A DNA stretch of 64,000 nucleotides from a virus: IMG/VR virus record IMGVR_UViG_3300047678_000431, positions 21,174 to 85,173 of that record; one strand, 5' to 3'. The notes under the pieces are model-generated. The model did no database searches. It saw only the letters and a list, made by a program, of their open reading frames with translations, and was not told the origin of the DNA. How positions within the stretch are numbered: position 1 is the stretch's first letter; the number at the start of each line of letters is the position of its first letter. Both the position numbers and the translations under genes were made by a program. Shown in pieces: positions 25,711-35,390 of the stretch.

Positions 25711-28047
25711 ATGGCTGAAGCGATTGTCAAACTCGCGATCGCGGACGCTGCGACGGCTCGCATTCGCACGATTGCCGGTGAACTCAAAGACCTTGCAAAA
25801 GCGGCAAAAAGTGCCGGTATGCCGGACGCGGCCGTCCTCGGACGAGGCGCCTCGCAGTTGCGCAATGTTGCGGACAACTTCGGTTCGGCAAAACGTGAGG
25901 CCGACGCCGCCGCTGGCGGATTCTCGAAGGCGAAAGAAGCTCTCGGCGCGTTTACGAATTCTGCCGGTCTTGGTTTTGCGAAGAGTTTCATCGGTCTTGG
26001 TGGCGCGGTTGCGTTTGCGGCCGCTGCCGGTAAGGTCATCGCTGATTCAATACGCCTCGCATCGGAATTTGAACGCGTATCGCAGCGCGCAACATATTCC
26101 CTTGCATTAGGTCGCGGAAATCTTGCGGCGCAAGTGCAGCAGTTGCAACGCGCGTCGATGGGTTACTCGGCGTATGGCATGAACGGCATTCAGGCCGCCG
26201 AGATGATCGGGACCTACGGACAGGCATCCGGTGCGACACAAGGTCAGTCGATTGCCGCCGGACGGGGCATCGCGACGTTCTCGCGCATCATGGGCATGGA
26301 CCCGAGTGTCTACGCCGGGCAAATGGGCCTTCTCTCGCAATATGCGGGAAAAGACGTCGACGCGAATTCCCGCGCCATTTTCGGCGCGGCGCAATCGGCT
26401 GGTGATGCCGGTCGGCGTCCGACGGAGTTGCTCGGAAACGTTGTCAATCTTTTGACGCAAATTCAGGCATCGAACCCATACGGGAAAGATGGATTGAAAT
26501 CGGCTCTTTCCGAAGTTGTCGGGATTTCGAATCTCGGTGGTTTCTATCAATCAACGCAAGGTCAACAAAACGCGATGGCAGGTGCGAACGCACTCGGTTC
26601 ATCAATCGGCGGAAGTCCATACCTTACGCGCCTTGCGTTGCGTGCCGGTTTGAGTCTTGAAGACATCCAAATGGGCACCGGCAACATCGCCGACATCTCA
26701 AAGATCACGCAAGCGATGTATAAGGACACCGGCGGAAATCGTGCGATCATGGGCGCGCAGTTTTCGAAGATGGGTATCACCGGAAATAACGGCCGAGCGT
26801 TGCTCGATTGGGCGATGGCGCATCAAGGCAATCTCATGGGCGCATCGAGTCCGATGGCGCCCGCCGCCGTGCAAAAGGCCTTAAAGCAGTACCAGGATTC
26901 TATTCCCGGTCAGCAAGACCGCATCAAAGCGAAGTTCGAAAACGGCGAGATCACCGCCGGTGACGCAATCCTCAAGGCAATCATTCCAAAACTCGCGGCG
27001 TTGACGGATGCTTTCTCGAATTTCGTGCATACCTACCCGGTCGCTATGGGCGCGGTCGCTGCCGGTCTTGCGGCCGTTGCGCTCGCTCTTGCATTGCGAG
27101 GCAAAGGCGGCCCGGGGCTACCGAGTCTTCCCTTTGGGGGGAAACCTCCTATAATCCCGGGGGCTGGCGGCGCGGGAGCAGCTGCCGCCGACGGTGCGGC
27201 GGGCGGCGGTGTGATTTCAACCGTTGCCGGTTTTGTATTAAAGCGACTCGTGCCCGTTGTCGGCCTGGTCTTGGCGTTGCGTGGTAATACGGAAACGCAA
27301 GCGGAAGATGATTCAGCAATCGCGCAAGATTCTGCGCGTCGCGATAAATCATTTCGCATGCACCTGAATTCTCCAAGTAGCTCGAAGATAGATCTCAAAC
27401 GATGGCTGTATGCAATTCGCTCGCGGGAGTCGGCGAACAAAGCGCATCCGTATGGCGATTATGGCGTCGTCAATAGTATCGGGGCGATGGGTGCCTATCA
27501 GTTTATGCCCGACACGCTCATGGGCGGATACGATTCAAAACACGTCTGGCATAATGGATATGCGCAGAGCATGGACCCGAAGCTCCTGCAAAAGCTCGGG
27601 CGCGCAGGGTTCGCAAAACATTTCCTTGCCGATCACGACATGCAAGACCGTTATGCCGCGAACATGATACAAAACGGGTTCGCGCAAGGCGTCCGCAATC
27701 TTCACGATTACGGTGCGTATCATCTCGGGGGATATGGCGGCCTCCTAAATCTGCGGCGTGGTCGCGGTGACGATCCGAGATATGGTGACGGTCAGTCGAC
27801 CTTGAACCAAGAGGGCGACGCGATGGACTACGGTTACGCGCACGCTCCTTCGCAATTCATCTCTTATCAGGCGCCGAGTGCTGCGAAATCAAACGCGCAT
27901 CATCCGGCACATCAAAACGGTCAACATCATTCGGCCGCAACCGTTGCGCCCGGTCACGCACATGTCACGGTTCCGGGTGGTCATAAGATCAAGCTCACCG
28001 CAACGCTTGAGCCGTCACGTACCAAGGCAACAACCTATCGCAATTAA
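25711..28047 (+). CDS. Tape measure protein with C-terminal lytic domain
   Basis: 778 residues after AAGGG. N-terminal helical region rich in Ala, then long Gly/Ala-rich helices, with hydrophobic segments at ~443-465 and ~497-525. Residues ~560-690 resemble a transglycosylase-like domain: AIRSRESANKAHPYGDYG with a candidate catalytic Glu, GAMGAYQFMPDTL, and MQDRYAANMI. The C-terminus is His-rich. It sets tail length and may open peptidoglycan during DNA entry. It is the third peptidoglycan-active candidate in the window. Confidence 0.85.
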   Translation: MAEAIVKLAIADAATARIRTIAGELKDLAKAAKSAGMPDAAVLGRGASQLRNVADNFGSAKREADAAAGGFSKAKEALGAFTNSAGLGFAKSFIGLGGAVAFAAAAGKVIADSIRLASEFERVSQRATYSLALGRGNLAAQVQQLQRASMGYSAYGMNGIQAAEMIGTYGQASGATQGQSIAAGRGIATFSRIMGMDPSVYAGQMGLLSQYAGKDVDANSRAIFGAAQSAGDAGRRPTELLGNVVNLLTQIQASNPYGKDGLKSALSEVVGISNLGGFYQSTQGQQNAMAGANALGSSIGGSPYLTRLALRAGLSLEDIQMGTGNIADISKITQAMYKDTGGNRAIMGAQFSKMGITGNNGRALLDWAMAHQGNLMGASSPMAPAAVQKALKQYQDSIPGQQDRIKAKFENGEITAGDAILKAIIPKLAALTDAFSNFVHTYPVAMGAVAAGLAAVALALALRGKGGPGLPSLPFGGKPPIIPGAGGAGAAAADGAAGGGVISTVAGFVLKRLVPVVGLVLALRGNTETQAEDDSAIAQDSARRDKSFRMHLNSPSSSKIDLKRWLYAIRSRESANKAHPYGDYGVVNSIGAMGAYQFMPDTLMGGYDSKHVWHNGYAQSMDPKLLQKLGRAGFAKHFLADHDMQDRYAANMIQNGFAQGVRNLHDYGAYHLGGYGGLLNLRRGRGDDPRYGDGQSTLNQEGDAMDYGYAHAPSQFISYQAPSAAKSNAHHPAHQNGQHHSAATVAPGHAHVTVPGGHKIKLTATLEPSRTKATTYRN

Positions 28048-28058
28048 AGGGGGAATTT

Positions 28059-28868
28059 ATGCCGGTCGTTCCTGGCCTTACGGGCGCCATTCCCTCACCT
28101 TTGCAGGCAATCGACGACGTCGTCTCGGTCTATACGACCCGGGCGACGGAGTCGAAGGCGATTATGAATGCGCAGAGCGAGGCGCTCAACAATCGCATCG
28201 GACAGGTTGCGTCGATTCTCAATGCGACGCCCGTCAATCCACGAATCACACTCACGCTCGAAGGTACGGCGGCAAATAAGAACACGAACGTCGTACCGTT
28301 TGCGCCACGCGCACCCGGATCACCCGGACGTATCCCGCTTGTGTCGGCAAAGAATCAAGCGGCGCCGAGTATCAATGCGACCCTCGTCTTTGACGTCGTG
28401 ATGGGTTTCAATGGGTTTGCTCAGAATATTTCGTACACGTTTTCGCCGAGACAAACAACGCACCAAACCGCAGGCGGTTTCTATGTCGACGAGTTTGGTC
28501 TTGCGCCGGGGTCACTCGCAATCGACGTACTCGTCGCGACGACAAACGATCTTCAATCCCAACTTTCGCAATTCACCGCAATCCTAGAGACTGCAAAGAA
28601 GGCAAATCCGCTTTCGCCTTCCTTTGCGCAGGTGTTGCGGTATGTGAATGCATTCGACGGGCGCGCGTTTTTGCTCACGCAAACGCGTCTCGATGTGCGC
28701 ATGCAAAACGACCGCCCGAATCAATTACTTATTTCGCTTTCCGCCGACATCCTCACCGATTACTCGGCATCGCAACAACCCGGCGGCGCCTCACAGGTGG
28801 CGACGACAATCAACGGCAGTCAACAAACGCAGATTTATCAGTCGATCGCGGATTACGTTTCGGTGTAG
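28059..28868 (+). CDS. Baseplate/tail tube initiator-like protein
   Basis: 269 residues with GGGGGAA upstream of the ATG. Directly follows the tape measure and precedes the hub gene, the position of XkdP/gp53-like proteins. Beta-rich in the middle (INATLVFDVVMGF, then NISYTFSPR) with a helical segment. No LysM motif seen. Function from synteny. Confidence 0.6.
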   Translation: MPVVPGLTGAIPSPLQAIDDVVSVYTTRATESKAIMNAQSEALNNRIGQVASILNATPVNPRITLTLEGTAANKNTNVVPFAPRAPGSPGRIPLVSAKNQAAPSINATLVFDVVMGFNGFAQNISYTFSPRQTTHQTAGGFYVDEFGLAPGSLAIDVLVATTNDLQSQLSQFTAILETAKKANPLSPSFAQVLRYVNAFDGRAFLLTQTRLDVRMQNDRPNQLLISLSADILTDYSASQQPGGASQVATTINGSQQTQIYQSIADYVSV

Positions 28869-28891
28869 AAGAAAAGAGAAGGAGTCGCATT

Positions 28892-30301
28892 ATGACGATG
28901 GATTCGTCGATTGACCGTACGCAGGCGCGCGTAATCGCTATTTGTTTTGACGGAACGGTTCTGCAATTAAACGAGATTGAACAAATCAACGTTACGAAGT
29001 CTGATACCGGCGACGCGGGTGAGTTTACGATCTCCCTTGCGCTCGGCCTAAATCTTCCCGCTGCCGTGAAATTGCAGCCGATGGATTATATCGCAATCTT
29101 TGTCGGCCGCAACTCGACATCGACCGGTGGTTCAAAGGCGGCGGGCACGAATTCTGATCCGTTTCCGGCCCTTGGTCCGAGTAACGTGCAAGGCCTTACC
29201 TATGGGGCCGAAGGCGCGCAGATTACCAAGACCCTCGGCGCATTCTCCTCGTGTCTCATGATCGGGATGCTTGACGTCGTCCATGAGACGCAAACGTTCC
29301 AAGGGCAACCGACGGCGACGCTCGAGCTTCGGGGACGTGACCTCACGAAGATCTTCCTCGACAACGATACCTTCGTACAATATTCGATTCCCGCGAGTGA
29401 TCCGAATAATGATAACGGCGTCGCGAGCCTTTTGCAGATTCCGCTACGGACCGCAACGAGCGGAACGCGTCTTCTCCTCGACATCTTAAACGTCTTTTGT
29501 AAAAAGAACCCTCCCTCGATCATCCCGTATTCGGGCGCAGGCGGCGCGCAAGCCGTTAACACGGCCGGGTATCTCACTGGTGATGCACTTGCGCAAGTGC
29601 AGGCGTACGGGTATAACTGGGACCGGTTTATTTCGACCGCACATCTCGACATCAATTTCGTGAGTCTCTCGTCGGACTTCTTCCCGACGTATTCCGTACA
29701 AAGCGGAAGCGTGTGGGCGAATTGCCTTGAACTTCGGAACTTTCCCGTCTGCCGACTCTATGTCGACGAACTCGGTAATCTCATCTATGACGATCAATAC
29801 ACCGTATGGACGAATCCTGCGATCGCCGGAACGATTGAAGCGGCCGATGTGCGCAGTTCTGAGTTTTGGCAAACCGACGAAGATCTTCTCACCGCGATCA
29901 CGGTAATTCCCGCGCTTGCGAACTGCGCCGTCAGTGAGATCGCGGCATTGTTATCGACGGCGCGATCACGCGTCCCGGTTGACAAGGATACTATCCAGCG
30001 ATTCGGTTACCGATGGACTTCGTTTGTTTCGCAATATGATTCCGTCAAGGCATTTCAGACGCTCGATAAACGTTTCAAGGCCCTTTGGCTATTGCATAAC
30101 ACGTTGACGCGCGGGCGCGTTATCGTCAAAGGTGATGCGAAGTTCCGAGTCGGTCAACGGTATCAGCTGAATTTCGGAGGGGCAAACGCTGCAACGCAAT
30201 TCCGTTCGTGGTATGTGACAAACACTGATCACAATTATCAGTTTGGTTCCGATTACACGACGACCCTTGAATTGCGTTACCCGTTGCCGGTCGCAAAATG
30301 A
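28892..30301 (+). CDS. Baseplate hub protein (gp27/gpD-like)
   Basis: 469 residues. The N-terminal beta region (VIAICFDGTVLQLNEIEQI, then TGDAGEFTISLALG) and a MLDVVHETQTFQGQPTATLE section resemble hub proteins of the gp27/XkdQ type. It overlaps the spike gene start by 4 bases. It forms the ring that holds the spike at the end of the tube. Confidence 0.7.
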   Translation: MTMDSSIDRTQARVIAICFDGTVLQLNEIEQINVTKSDTGDAGEFTISLALGLNLPAAVKLQPMDYIAIFVGRNSTSTGGSKAAGTNSDPFPALGPSNVQGLTYGAEGAQITKTLGAFSSCLMIGMLDVVHETQTFQGQPTATLELRGRDLTKIFLDNDTFVQYSIPASDPNNDNGVASLLQIPLRTATSGTRLLLDILNVFCKKNPPSIIPYSGAGGAQAVNTAGYLTGDALAQVQAYGYNWDRFISTAHLDINFVSLSSDFFPTYSVQSGSVWANCLELRNFPVCRLYVDELGNLIYDDQYTVWTNPAIAGTIEAADVRSSEFWQTDEDLLTAITVIPALANCAVSEIAALLSTARSRVPVDKDTIQRFGYRWTSFVSQYDSVKAFQTLDKRFKALWLLHNTLTRGRVIVKGDAKFRVGQRYQLNFGGANAATQFRSWYVTNTDHNYQFGSDYTTTLELRYPLPVAK

Positions 30302-31215
30302 TAGAACAAGGTCGATATAAGAATCAAAGCTGTTTCAATTATACTGAGACGATTGCCGCGCGCGTGCTGTACTGTTATCAGCTTCCCGATAGTGATACGA
30401 AATCACGTGTCTTATATGCGCAATGTGCCGCCCTCGATGGGCGATCCACGTGGAAGGCACGGGTCGCATCCAGTTTCGGCGTCTCGCGCAATGTTCGCCG
30501 TGGCACGATCGTCGCGTTGAGTTTCATCTCGGGTCTTTCAAATTACCCCGTCATTATCGGGCACATGCCGAACGAAGAAACGAATCCGGGTTCTGCGAAT
30601 CCGCTTCCCCCTCCGCATATGACGCCCTCGGATCAAGTCTACTACCATCCCGAAACCGGCGCGTTTCTCAAGATGAGTTCCGCAAAGGCGACGCCGACGG
30701 ACCCTGGCCCCGATAACGCTCCCGGGTTGATCGACATCGAACTTGCGTCGGGCGCTGCTTTCCATTTGAGCGAAAGCGACGATCGGACATACGGGAGCGT
30801 GACGCTCAATATGCCGTCGGGTGCGACCTTGCAGCTTGCGGACGCGAGTTCGAGTTCGTCGGCGTTCACGTTGACTTTGCCGTCGGGCTTCTCGATGCAA
30901 GTCGACGCAAGCGGAAACCTGATGATGCAATCCCCCGGCACGGCGCACATTGAATCGACCGGCCCGATGACGATTGATTCTTCGGCGAGTGTTGAGGTTT
31001 CCGCGCCGTCGGTTGCCTTGAACTCGGCGAACGTTGCGCTCGGCGGGACCGCCGGATCGGGTCGTCAGCTTGCGTTTCAAGATCAACTGCAAGAAGTGCG
31101 AGACTTTCTCGCGGTTCACAATCATAGCGGCGTGCAGGGCGGCCCGGGAAACACCGGTCCGCCGGTAGGCGCGCCGATCGAGCCGACCGGTACGACGAAT
31201 ACAAAAGCCGTTTAA
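30298..31215 (+). CDS. Baseplate spike protein (gpV/gp5-like)
   Basis: 305 residues. An N-terminal OB-fold-like region (RVLYAQCAALDG, then GTIVALSFISGLSNYPVIIGHMPNE) is followed by repetitive beta strands (SGATLQLADASS, SGFSMQVDASG, ESTGPMTIDSSA) typical of the triple beta-helix. A C-terminal VHNHSGVQGG holds the HxH that binds iron at the spike tip of P2 gpV-like proteins. It pierces the outer membrane or cell surface. Confidence 0.85.
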   Translation: MIEQGRYKNQSCFNYTETIAARVLYCYQLPDSDTKSRVLYAQCAALDGRSTWKARVASSFGVSRNVRRGTIVALSFISGLSNYPVIIGHMPNEETNPGSANPLPPPHMTPSDQVYYHPETGAFLKMSSAKATPTDPGPDNAPGLIDIELASGAAFHLSESDDRTYGSVTLNMPSGATLQLADASSSSSAFTLTLPSGFSMQVDASGNLMMQSPGTAHIESTGPMTIDSSASVEVSAPSVALNSANVALGGTAGSGRQLAFQDQLQEVRDFLAVHNHSGVQGGPGNTGPPVGAPIEPTGTTNTKAV

Positions 31216-31224
31216 GGGGATGCC

Positions 31225-32787
31225 ATGAGGTCACTTCGCGCAGCACTCTTTTTGATCTTTCTCCTTGCGGCCGCAATCCCGGCGACGCTCGTCAATGCGC
31301 AATCGGCGACGTATGTCTATGCGCCGCAGTTTGTCGATGCGAACAATCACCCGCTCGCGGGCGTGACCGTCATTCTCTATAATCACGGCGCAGCGCAAAA
31401 CCCGGGTAATGTCATCGCATCGGGAACAACCGATTCGACCGGTCATCTCTCCCCCGGCGTAACGCTTGAGATCGGCAGTGTGTATGATTTCACAACGTCC
31501 TCACCGGCTGTGCCGCAAGGACAGTTCACGGCGACGGCTCCGCGTCAATTAGTCTTGATCCCCGGTCCTGCCGGTCCGACCGGGCCGCCTGGTCCGGCGG
31601 GATCTCCTGGTCCGACGCTTCCCCCGATCACCATTACCGGCACCGGCGGCGCGACGGTCACGCAACCGACACCCGGCGCGTATGTCATTAACGCCCCGAC
31701 GGCCGCGCCTGCGGGTGCGGGCGTGCCGACCGGCGGTGGATGCGTCTCGCTGAACGGATCAACGAATCCGAACACGCTGACGAATACCGGATATACATGC
31801 GGTGCGTATAACACGGGCGCGTTCTATATCCCGGCCGTCGGATCGTCTGTCGGGATCACGACCGAGCCCGGGAACGCCGCGTTTAATGCGGGTACACCTC
31901 TTACGATTACCGATGGTACAAATATCATCGACGGGCACGTGACGACCTCGACCTCAAGCTATAGCGCGCAATCGTTTACCTTTACCACCGACCGCATTAT
32001 CCACGGCACGGCCGGGCAGTTCATGGGCGCATATTCGCAAATCTCGAGCGGATCGTATTCGTCCGGTATGCCCTTTACCGCCGGTGATGCGAATATCGTT
32101 TTCGGAGGCACGCCCGCCGCGCCGACGTTGTCTCTGGCGACAAGCCCGTCGATCACTGGCACATATTTTGCCCTCGCCGGTTCAAGTGGGACGTTGAACT
32201 ACGGTATCTATATCGGTGGACCGTCAACGGCGAATTTCCCGCATGCAATCGGCATCACGAATGACGCGGGAAACAATACAACGATCGGCGTCGATGATAC
32301 GCACTCGGTTGCCGGAACGTCGGGAAGATGTCTTTCGATTGCGCAAGACAATTCCGGTACTTACAAGGGCGAGTTACTTGGCCTTGATTGTTCGGGGAAT
32401 CTTGGTATCTTGGGTGCGTACACATCGGCGTCGAGTCGTCATCTCAAAGACAATATTTCACCCTTTAGCACGGATGAATTGCAACGCGTTCTTCATTCGA
32501 CCAAGATCGTGAAGTATTGCTATAAGTCAGAACATTGCAAATCGCATGAAACACGTGAAGTCGGAATCATCGCAGAAGATACGAGTTCACTGATTGCCGG
32601 TTCGAAACACGATCATCTTGACGTCGGCACGATGGCGAGCGTCTCGTTCTCGGCGTCGCAATACAACGACCGGCGAATTGTCGATCTTGAATCCGTCATT
32701 CACTATCTTCGCATCGCGATTTTTGGTCTATTGATCATAAATTGCGCGATCGTCTTCCATCTCTTTTATCGCAATCGAGGTCGCTAA
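31225..32787 (+). CDS. Fibre-like protein with signal peptide, collagen repeat, S74 domain and C-terminal TM anchor
   Basis: 520 residues. Order: signal peptide ~1-25 ending in an A-x-A-like site; an Ig-like carboxypeptidase-regulatory region (DANNHPLAGVTVILYN); a short collagen run (GPAGPTGPPGPAGSPGP, ~113-130); a long Gly/Ser/Thr-rich fibre region; then an S74 intramolecular chaperone with SSRHLKDN, giving the self-cleaving Ser403/Lys408 dyad, and later NDRRIVDLESVIHYL. A final hydrophobic helix at ~495-515 is followed by RNRGR. Signal peptide and C-terminal anchor are unexpected for a tail fibre. The last base overlaps the next ATG. Confidence 0.75.
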   Translation: MRSLRAALFLIFLLAAAIPATLVNAQSATYVYAPQFVDANNHPLAGVTVILYNHGAAQNPGNVIASGTTDSTGHLSPGVTLEIGSVYDFTTSSPAVPQGQFTATAPRQLVLIPGPAGPTGPPGPAGSPGPTLPPITITGTGGATVTQPTPGAYVINAPTAAPAGAGVPTGGGCVSLNGSTNPNTLTNTGYTCGAYNTGAFYIPAVGSSVGITTEPGNAAFNAGTPLTITDGTNIIDGHVTTSTSSYSAQSFTFTTDRIIHGTAGQFMGAYSQISSGSYSSGMPFTAGDANIVFGGTPAAPTLSLATSPSITGTYFALAGSSGTLNYGIYIGGPSTANFPHAIGITNDAGNNTTIGVDDTHSVAGTSGRCLSIAQDNSGTYKGELLGLDCSGNLGILGAYTSASSRHLKDNISPFSTDELQRVLHSTKIVKYCYKSEHCKSHETREVGIIAEDTSSLIAGSKHDHLDVGTMASVSFSASQYNDRRIVDLESVIHYLRIAIFGLLIINCAIVFHLFYRNRGR

Positions 32788-33164
32788 TGTCCTCACCGCA
32801 AATTGACGTCGATCCGAATATTACGATCATCACACCCGACTCGGCACTTCCACTGCCGCCGGTGATTTCGCAAATCGGTCAGATCACGACGAACGTCATT
32901 TGCGTGATCTATCCGCCGACGGTGACGACGGCCGCCGCGATCGGTCAGATTTTGCTTTATCGCGCACCGACGCCGCATGGTCCTTGGACCCTCGTCGATC
33001 AACGGACGATTTCCGACATCTCTCGGAAAAACAACCTTTTCGACACCGATCCCCTTTTCGGTATTACGTCTTACTATGGGGCGACGGTCATTGATACCGT
33101 CGGAAACGCTTCGACGTTGTCCGTTCTTCAGCAGATTTCACCCGCCGCATCTTCGGGGTCTTAA
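32787..33164 (+). CDS. Fibronectin-like small tail protein
   Basis: 125 residues starting in a TAATG overlap. Beta-sandwich pattern (ILLYRAPTPHGPWTLVDQR and SYYGATVIDTVGN resemble a fibronectin type III fold). The N-terminal part of the next protein has similar wording, so the two may be related modules. Probably a baseplate accessory. Confidence 0.55.
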   Translation: MSSPQIDVDPNITIITPDSALPLPPVISQIGQITTNVICVIYPPTVTTAAAIGQILLYRAPTPHGPWTLVDQRTISDISRKNNLFDTDPLFGITSYYGATVIDTVGNASTLSVLQQISPAASSGS

Positions 33165-33169
33165 CGTCT

Positions 33170-33982
33170 ATGTCGTTTTTTTATGCGACCGATCCGACGG
33201 TCATTGCGGGGATACCGGCCGCAACGACGACGGTCGAAAGTCCGATGCTCTTGTCCGTCGGGCAGGCAAGCGGGATCGGGGTTGCCTCGGCGCTCCTTCC
33301 TGATCAAGTGACGAATGCGTCGGTTGCGTCGATGCAGCTTTTGCGTACGCTTCCCGGCGGGATGCAAATGCCGGTGGATACCCGAGACGTCGATCGCAAT
33401 TCGCGATGGATGAACCTCTTCGATCAAAACCCGGCCGATGGTCAGATTGCGACATACGCGGTCGTCGCCATTTCTGAAGACGGCACGCAATCGAGTGAAT
33501 CAAATTCGATTACATACACGGCGTACGGAAATCCGCCGCCCCTCGCGTCGGCCGGTGGTATTTCAGCGGGGGCGCTTGGGACCTACCCGCTTCTCGGGAG
33601 TGATGTCTATATCAACCCGATTTCCGGTGAGGCCGTCATCGGTCCGAATGGTGACCTCTTGACGGTCAACGGCCTCGCACTCCTCGGCCAGGATCTCAAT
33701 ACGCGCATTCGCACGAAGATCGGCGAACTCGTGTTTCACCCGGATTTCGGCCTGTTTGGTGGCCTGATCGGAAGCGGTCAATCCGATCCCGCGACGATGG
33801 CAAACACGCTGCGCACGCGGGTCATTGACGCGATCACGGCTGACGCGCGTGTCTATCAGCTTGACGAGGTTATCATTGCGCACCCGTATTTTGACGGGTG
33901 GCAAATCTCATACCTTGTGTATGCGATCGGCGTCGAGGACCCGCTACGCGGAAACCTTGTGTATCCCTATTTGAACGGCTAG
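33170..33982 (+). CDS. Baseplate wedge protein with C-terminal gp25-like domain
   Basis: 270 residues. The first ~125 are Ig/FN3-like (LLRTLPGG, then ATYAVVAISEDGTQSSESN). The C-terminal ~125 match gp25/W-like lysozyme-fold wedge proteins: GPNGDLLTVNGLALLGQDLNTRI and IGELVFHPDFGLFGGLIG. Fusion to an FN3-like domain is less usual. Precedes the J gene as in other myoviruses. Confidence 0.75.
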   Translation: MSFFYATDPTVIAGIPAATTTVESPMLLSVGQASGIGVASALLPDQVTNASVASMQLLRTLPGGMQMPVDTRDVDRNSRWMNLFDQNPADGQIATYAVVAISEDGTQSSESNSITYTAYGNPPPLASAGGISAGALGTYPLLGSDVYINPISGEAVIGPNGDLLTVNGLALLGQDLNTRIRTKIGELVFHPDFGLFGGLIGSGQSDPATMANTLRTRVIDAITADARVYQLDEVIIAHPYFDGWQISYLVYAIGVEDPLRGNLVYPYLNG

Positions 33983-34000
33983 GCTTCGCGCTTTTTCTCC

Positions 34001-34040
34001 CGTGCTTGCGTGCGTGCGTGTATGCGTGCGTTCGTGTTTT
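34001..34040 (+). repeat. TGCG-tract element a
   Basis: CGTGCTTGCGTGCGTGCGTG then TATGCGTGCGTTCGTGTTTT, in the gap before baseplate J. It shares the CCCGTGCTTG lead with element b and the GTGTATGCGTGCGT core with element c. Confidence 0.7.
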
Positions 34041-34067
34041 TGCGTACCTTCGAAAGGCGGCGCCCGG

Positions 34068-35375
34068 ATGTCGACATCCACCGTTTCAACGACGTTTTCG
34101 ACGACGAATCCATCGGCGTCGCTGCCGTCCTATCCGACGGCTGCCGAGATTCTGATCGGTATTCAACAATCGGTTCAAAAACTCAATGGACTTATCACAA
34201 ATTTCAATGCGGGCGGCGTGACGGAAACCTACCTTGAAGGACTCTCGATCCTTTTAGGTTCGGATTCTTCGACGTTGCCGAATGTGACGATCGAGGGGGC
34301 TTATGAACTTCTCGCAACCGTGGCCGAATCGGCCTATGCATCCACCGCAAAAGGACCGGCACTTGATCTCAAGGGCCTCGATGTCGGCGTTGAACGCAAG
34401 CAGGCGACCACCGCGACGGCACCATTGCAATTCGCTCTTCCCCAACCGGCGACCGCGCCCGGTTATGTTATAGCGGCGAATACCATTTGCAGCGCAAACC
34501 CGGCCGACCCGACGCAAGGCCCGATTCTCTTTCAAACGACCGAGGCCGTCGTCGTCCCGACGGGGCAAACGCTTGCCCCGAATACCGTGCCGAGTGTGGC
34601 GATGGTCGCCGGTTCAAACGGTAACGTCATCGCCGGTGCGATCAATACCTGTATCACAAACGGTCAGTTGATTGTCACGAACCCCGGCAAGGCAAGCGGC
34701 GGGACCGATACCGAGATTGACGACGGCAATGATGGGGGGTATCGCAAGCGCGTCCTTGCCGCGATCCCAAACTCCTCACAATGCACGATCGCGGCCATCG
34801 AAAACGATGCGCTCGCGTTTCCGATTACCTCGGCCGTTCTCGTAGAAAATACCGCTGACGACGGCGTCACGCGGGAGCTTGGGCGCGGACAACTCTACAT
34901 CGACGACGGGTCGGGTGATCTCGGCAGTAGCTCAAACCCAAATTATGCATCGTTTGTCGCATTGCAAAACGCGTTTGATACGGGACTTTACCGCGCGGCC
35001 GGAACGCAAGTGCATGTTCGGGGTTCCGAATCGGTTGCGGTGGTTATTTCGCTTTCCATTACCGCAAGTACGCAAGCGATTACCCTCGGCGCATCCGAGG
35101 CGAGTATTGCATCCGATGTGCAGTCGGCGATTTACTCCTATGTTCAATCGCTTGTGATGGGGCACCCTGTTGACGTTGCGTCGATCGTTGCAATCGCAAA
35201 GAATGTCTTGTATAACGGCGGCGATACGAATGAGGTCGCAAACGTCAACGTTTCAAGCGTGCTCATCAATGGATCGAATTCTGATTTCACGCCGCAAGTG
35301 TATCAGCTTCCGCGCGTGCTCCCGAACATCTCGTCGATCACGGTCAACGTGACCGGCGTGTCTTCCTACGTGTAA
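34068..35375 (+). CDS. Baseplate J-like protein
   Basis: 435 residues from ATG 34068 (GAAAGG upstream; the longer frame runs through the TGCG tract). Typical gpJ features: TYLEGLSILLGSDSS, AYASTAKGPALDLKGLDVGVERK, the GGTDTEIDDGNDGGYRKRVL segment, and a C-terminal ASIVAIAKNVL helix region. It is a wedge component holding tail fibres and linking hub to periphery. Confidence 0.85.
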   Translation: MSTSTVSTTFSTTNPSASLPSYPTAAEILIGIQQSVQKLNGLITNFNAGGVTETYLEGLSILLGSDSSTLPNVTIEGAYELLATVAESAYASTAKGPALDLKGLDVGVERKQATTATAPLQFALPQPATAPGYVIAANTICSANPADPTQGPILFQTTEAVVVPTGQTLAPNTVPSVAMVAGSNGNVIAGAINTCITNGQLIVTNPGKASGGTDTEIDDGNDGGYRKRVLAAIPNSSQCTIAAIENDALAFPITSAVLVENTADDGVTRELGRGQLYIDDGSGDLGSSSNPNYASFVALQNAFDTGLYRAAGTQVHVRGSESVAVVISLSITASTQAITLGASEASIASDVQSAIYSYVQSLVMGHPVDVASIVAIAKNVLYNGGDTNEVANVNVSSVLINGSNSDFTPQVYQLPRVLPNISSITVNVTGVSSYV

Positions 35376-35390
35376 TCAGAGGGGCGCCGT

